Shown here in pieces: positions 62,634 to 64,000 of a stretch of DNA of 64,000 nucleotides. A model generated the notes under the pieces. The model had not been told where the DNA came from. It worked only from the letters and a program-made list of their open reading frames with translations, and made no database searches. A program made the position numbers and the translations under genes. This DNA comes from Phenylobacterium deserti (lineage in GTDB: Bacteria > Pseudomonadota > Alphaproteobacteria > Caulobacterales > Caulobacteraceae). Location of the stretch: the NCBI RefSeq assembly GCF_003254705.1, contig NZ_QFYR01000005.1, forward strand, positions 186,001-250,000. The letters run 5' to 3'. Within the stretch, counting starts at the first letter, position 1. Each line of letters opens with the position of its first letter.

Positions 62634-62668
62634 GAAAGGCCGCCCCCGACAACGGGGCGGCCTTTCGC
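62634..62668 (+). terminator. Strong intrinsic terminator of the micro-ORF transcript
   Basis: A 13-bp perfect stem (62634-62646 with 62654-62666, loop CGACAAC) followed by GCATTT, 49 bp after the micro-ORF stop. Confidence 0.75.
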
Positions 62669-62781
62669 ATTTCAGGACTGTTTCCTAGGCGCCCGGAGCA
62701 ATGAAGCCCGCAGCCTGCGTTCCAGCCTTCACCAGCAGCGCGGATTGGTCTGTAAGTGAGCTTCAGGCGGGGGCTTTGACG

Positions 62782-64000
62782 ATGCGGATGACCTGGGCGG
62801 CCGGCATGGCCATGGCGGCGGTTCTGACCAGCCCGGCGGTGGCGGACGACCTCGCACGCTGGAAAGCGCAGGCGGCGCAGGTGTCCATCGTTCGTGACGA
62901 CTGGGGCATCGCCCACGTGCGCGGCAAGTCCGACGCCGACGCGGTGTTCGGCGCCGTCTACGCCCAGGCGGAAGACGACTTCAACCGCGTCGAGACCAAC
63001 TACATCAACGCCATGGGCCGCCTTGCCGAGGCCGAGGGCGAGAAGGCGATCTGGCAGGACCTGCGGATGAAGCTATTCGTGGATCCGACGGACCTGCAGG
63101 CCAAGTACCGCGCGAGCCCCGCCTGGTTGCGCAAGCTGATGGACGCCTGGGCCGACGGGCTGAACTTCTACCTGGCCACTCATCCGGACGTGAGGCCGCG
63201 GGTCATCACCCGGTTCGAGCCGTGGATGGCGCTGAGCTTCACCGAAGGCAGCATCGGCGGCGATATCGAACGCATCAACCTGGCCGAGCTCGAGGCCTTC
63301 TACGGCAAGACGCGGACGGCGGCGCTTACCGACGAGCAGCTGGGCCGGTTTGTCGAGCCGACCGGCTCCAACGGGTTCGCCATCGCGCCGTCGAACACGG
63401 AGGGCGGGCACGCCCTGCTGCTGATCAACCCGCACACTTCGTTCTTCTTCCGCTCCGAGCTGCAGATGACCAGCGACGAGGGACTGAACGCCTATGGCGC
63501 GTCGACCTGGGGCCAGTTCTTCATCTACCAGGGCTTCAACGCCACGGCGGGCTGGATGCACACCTCCAGCGGCGTGGACGCGGTGGACGAGTTCGCCGAG
63601 GAGATCGTCGAGCAGAACGGCAAACTCTTCTACCGCTACGGCGGGGCGCTGCGTCCGGTGCGCACCGAAACAATCGAGGTCCCTTACCGCGCCGCGGACG
63701 GCGTCATGGCCCGGAGGAGCTTCACCGTCTATCGCACGCACCACGGGCCGGTCGTGCGCAGCCAGCACGGCAAGTGGATCGCCGTGGCGCTGATGAGCAA
63801 GCCCGTGGAAGCCCTGCAGCAGTCGTTCCTGCGCACCAAGGCGACAGACCTGAAGAGCTTCATGAAGGTTGCGGAGCTGAAGGCGAACTCGTCGAACAAC
63901 ACCCTGTTTGCGGACTCCAAGGGCGCCATCGCCTATCTGCACCCTCAGTTCATCCCGCGGCGGGACGACCGGTTCGACTACACCCGGCCAGTGGACGGCT
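62782..64000 (+). CDS. Penicillin-acylase-family Ntn hydrolase (3' end off the window)
   Basis: At least 406 codons; runs off the right edge. I start at the ATG at 62782, which gives MRMTWAAGMAMAAVLTSPAVA, a Sec signal peptide; an ATG at 62701 in the same frame would put 27 polar residues before it. VSIVRDDWGIAHVRGKSDAD is the N-terminal family motif. The mature beta chain would begin at S196 in EPTGSNGFAIAPSNT (nucleophile Ser of the S-N pair). HALLLINPHTSFFF and INGM-like FIYQGFNATAGWMHTSSGVD follow. Such periplasmic enzymes cleave amide bonds of beta-lactams or acyl-homoserine lactones; substrate is unknown here. Confidence 0.9.
   Translation, partial: MRMTWAAGMAMAAVLTSPAVADDLARWKAQAAQVSIVRDDWGIAHVRGKSDADAVFGAVYAQAEDDFNRVETNYINAMGRLAEAEGEKAIWQDLRMKLFVDPTDLQAKYRASPAWLRKLMDAWADGLNFYLATHPDVRPRVITRFEPWMALSFTEGSIGGDIERINLAELEAFYGKTRTAALTDEQLGRFVEPTGSNGFAIAPSNTEGGHALLLINPHTSFFFRSELQMTSDEGLNAYGASTWGQFFIYQGFNATAGWMHTSSGVDAVDEFAEEIVEQNGKLFYRYGGALRPVRTETIEVPYRAADGVMARRSFTVYRTHHGPVVRSQHGKWIAVALMSKPVEALQQSFLRTKATDLKSFMKVAELKANSSNNTLFADSKGAIAYLHPQFIPRRDDRFDYTRPVDG

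Overview
The window is GC-rich, densely coded alphaproteobacterial chromosome, almost certainly from the Caulobacteraceae (Caulobacter/Phenylobacterium/Brevundimonas-like). The best markers are an adjacent divK-pleD pair of the same lengths and sequence as the Caulobacter proteins, a MipZ division-plane ATPase, an EcfG/NepR general-stress pair with an EcfG-type promoter, and clpS-clpA. I see no prophage, insertion sequence, CRISPR array, rRNA or origin; one tRNA (Ser, GCT) is present.

Layout. 1-3.8 kb: an ergothioneine gene in which EgtB and EgtD are one uninterrupted reading frame, then ecfG (plus) and nepR (minus), then a low-complexity charged protein. 3.9-11.2 kb: two glycoside-hydrolase-type genes, small and secreted unknown proteins, tRNA-Ser, a glycosyltransferase-like gene divergent from UDP-galactopyranose mutase. 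11.4-18.5 kb: a GST-like protein, an RcnB-like protein, gatB, gatCA, ruvX, small unknowns and an RTX protein. 18.7-23.9 kb: pyrB and a dihydroorotase-like gene lacking its metal ligands, a lower-GC two-gene cassette of unknown role, plsY and dprA. 23.9-28.2 kb: a TonB-dependent receptor divergent from a blaI-blaR1-like pair, with two BlaI-type operators between them. 28.4-37.2 kb: topA, rnr, Nudix, SDR, rpmG, then pleD and divK. 37.3-49.4 kb: HAD, GMC oxidoreductase, aldo/keto reductase, a degenerate RNase-H-like protein, dinB, clpS-clpA, HIT, a FemAB-like/GDPD/RidA operon and a phasin. 49.7-53.3 kb: D,D-carboxypeptidase with SPOR domain, membrane J-protein, mipZ, panC. 53.6-59.1 kb: two tandem GH16 glycanases built on RTX modules. 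59.2-64 kb: DUF1489 protein, enoyl-CoA hydratase, patatin with a cyclic-nucleotide-type domain, a 22-residue micro-ORF with an exceptionally strong ribosome-binding site, and the start of a penicillin-acylase-family gene.

How the genes connect. Cell-cycle control (divK, pleD, mipZ), stress sigma control (ecfG/nepR), proteolysis (clpS/clpA) and envelope functions (carboxypeptidase, BlaR-like sensing, TonB receptor, glycanases) dominate. The most unusual items are the EgtB-EgtD fusion, the pseudo-dihydroorotase, the BlaI operators shared with a TonB receptor, the duplicated RTX-GH16 genes with a recently triplicated module, the micro-ORF at 62.5 kb, and the 21.0-22.1 kb cassette. All calls come from reading the sequence; no database search was possible.
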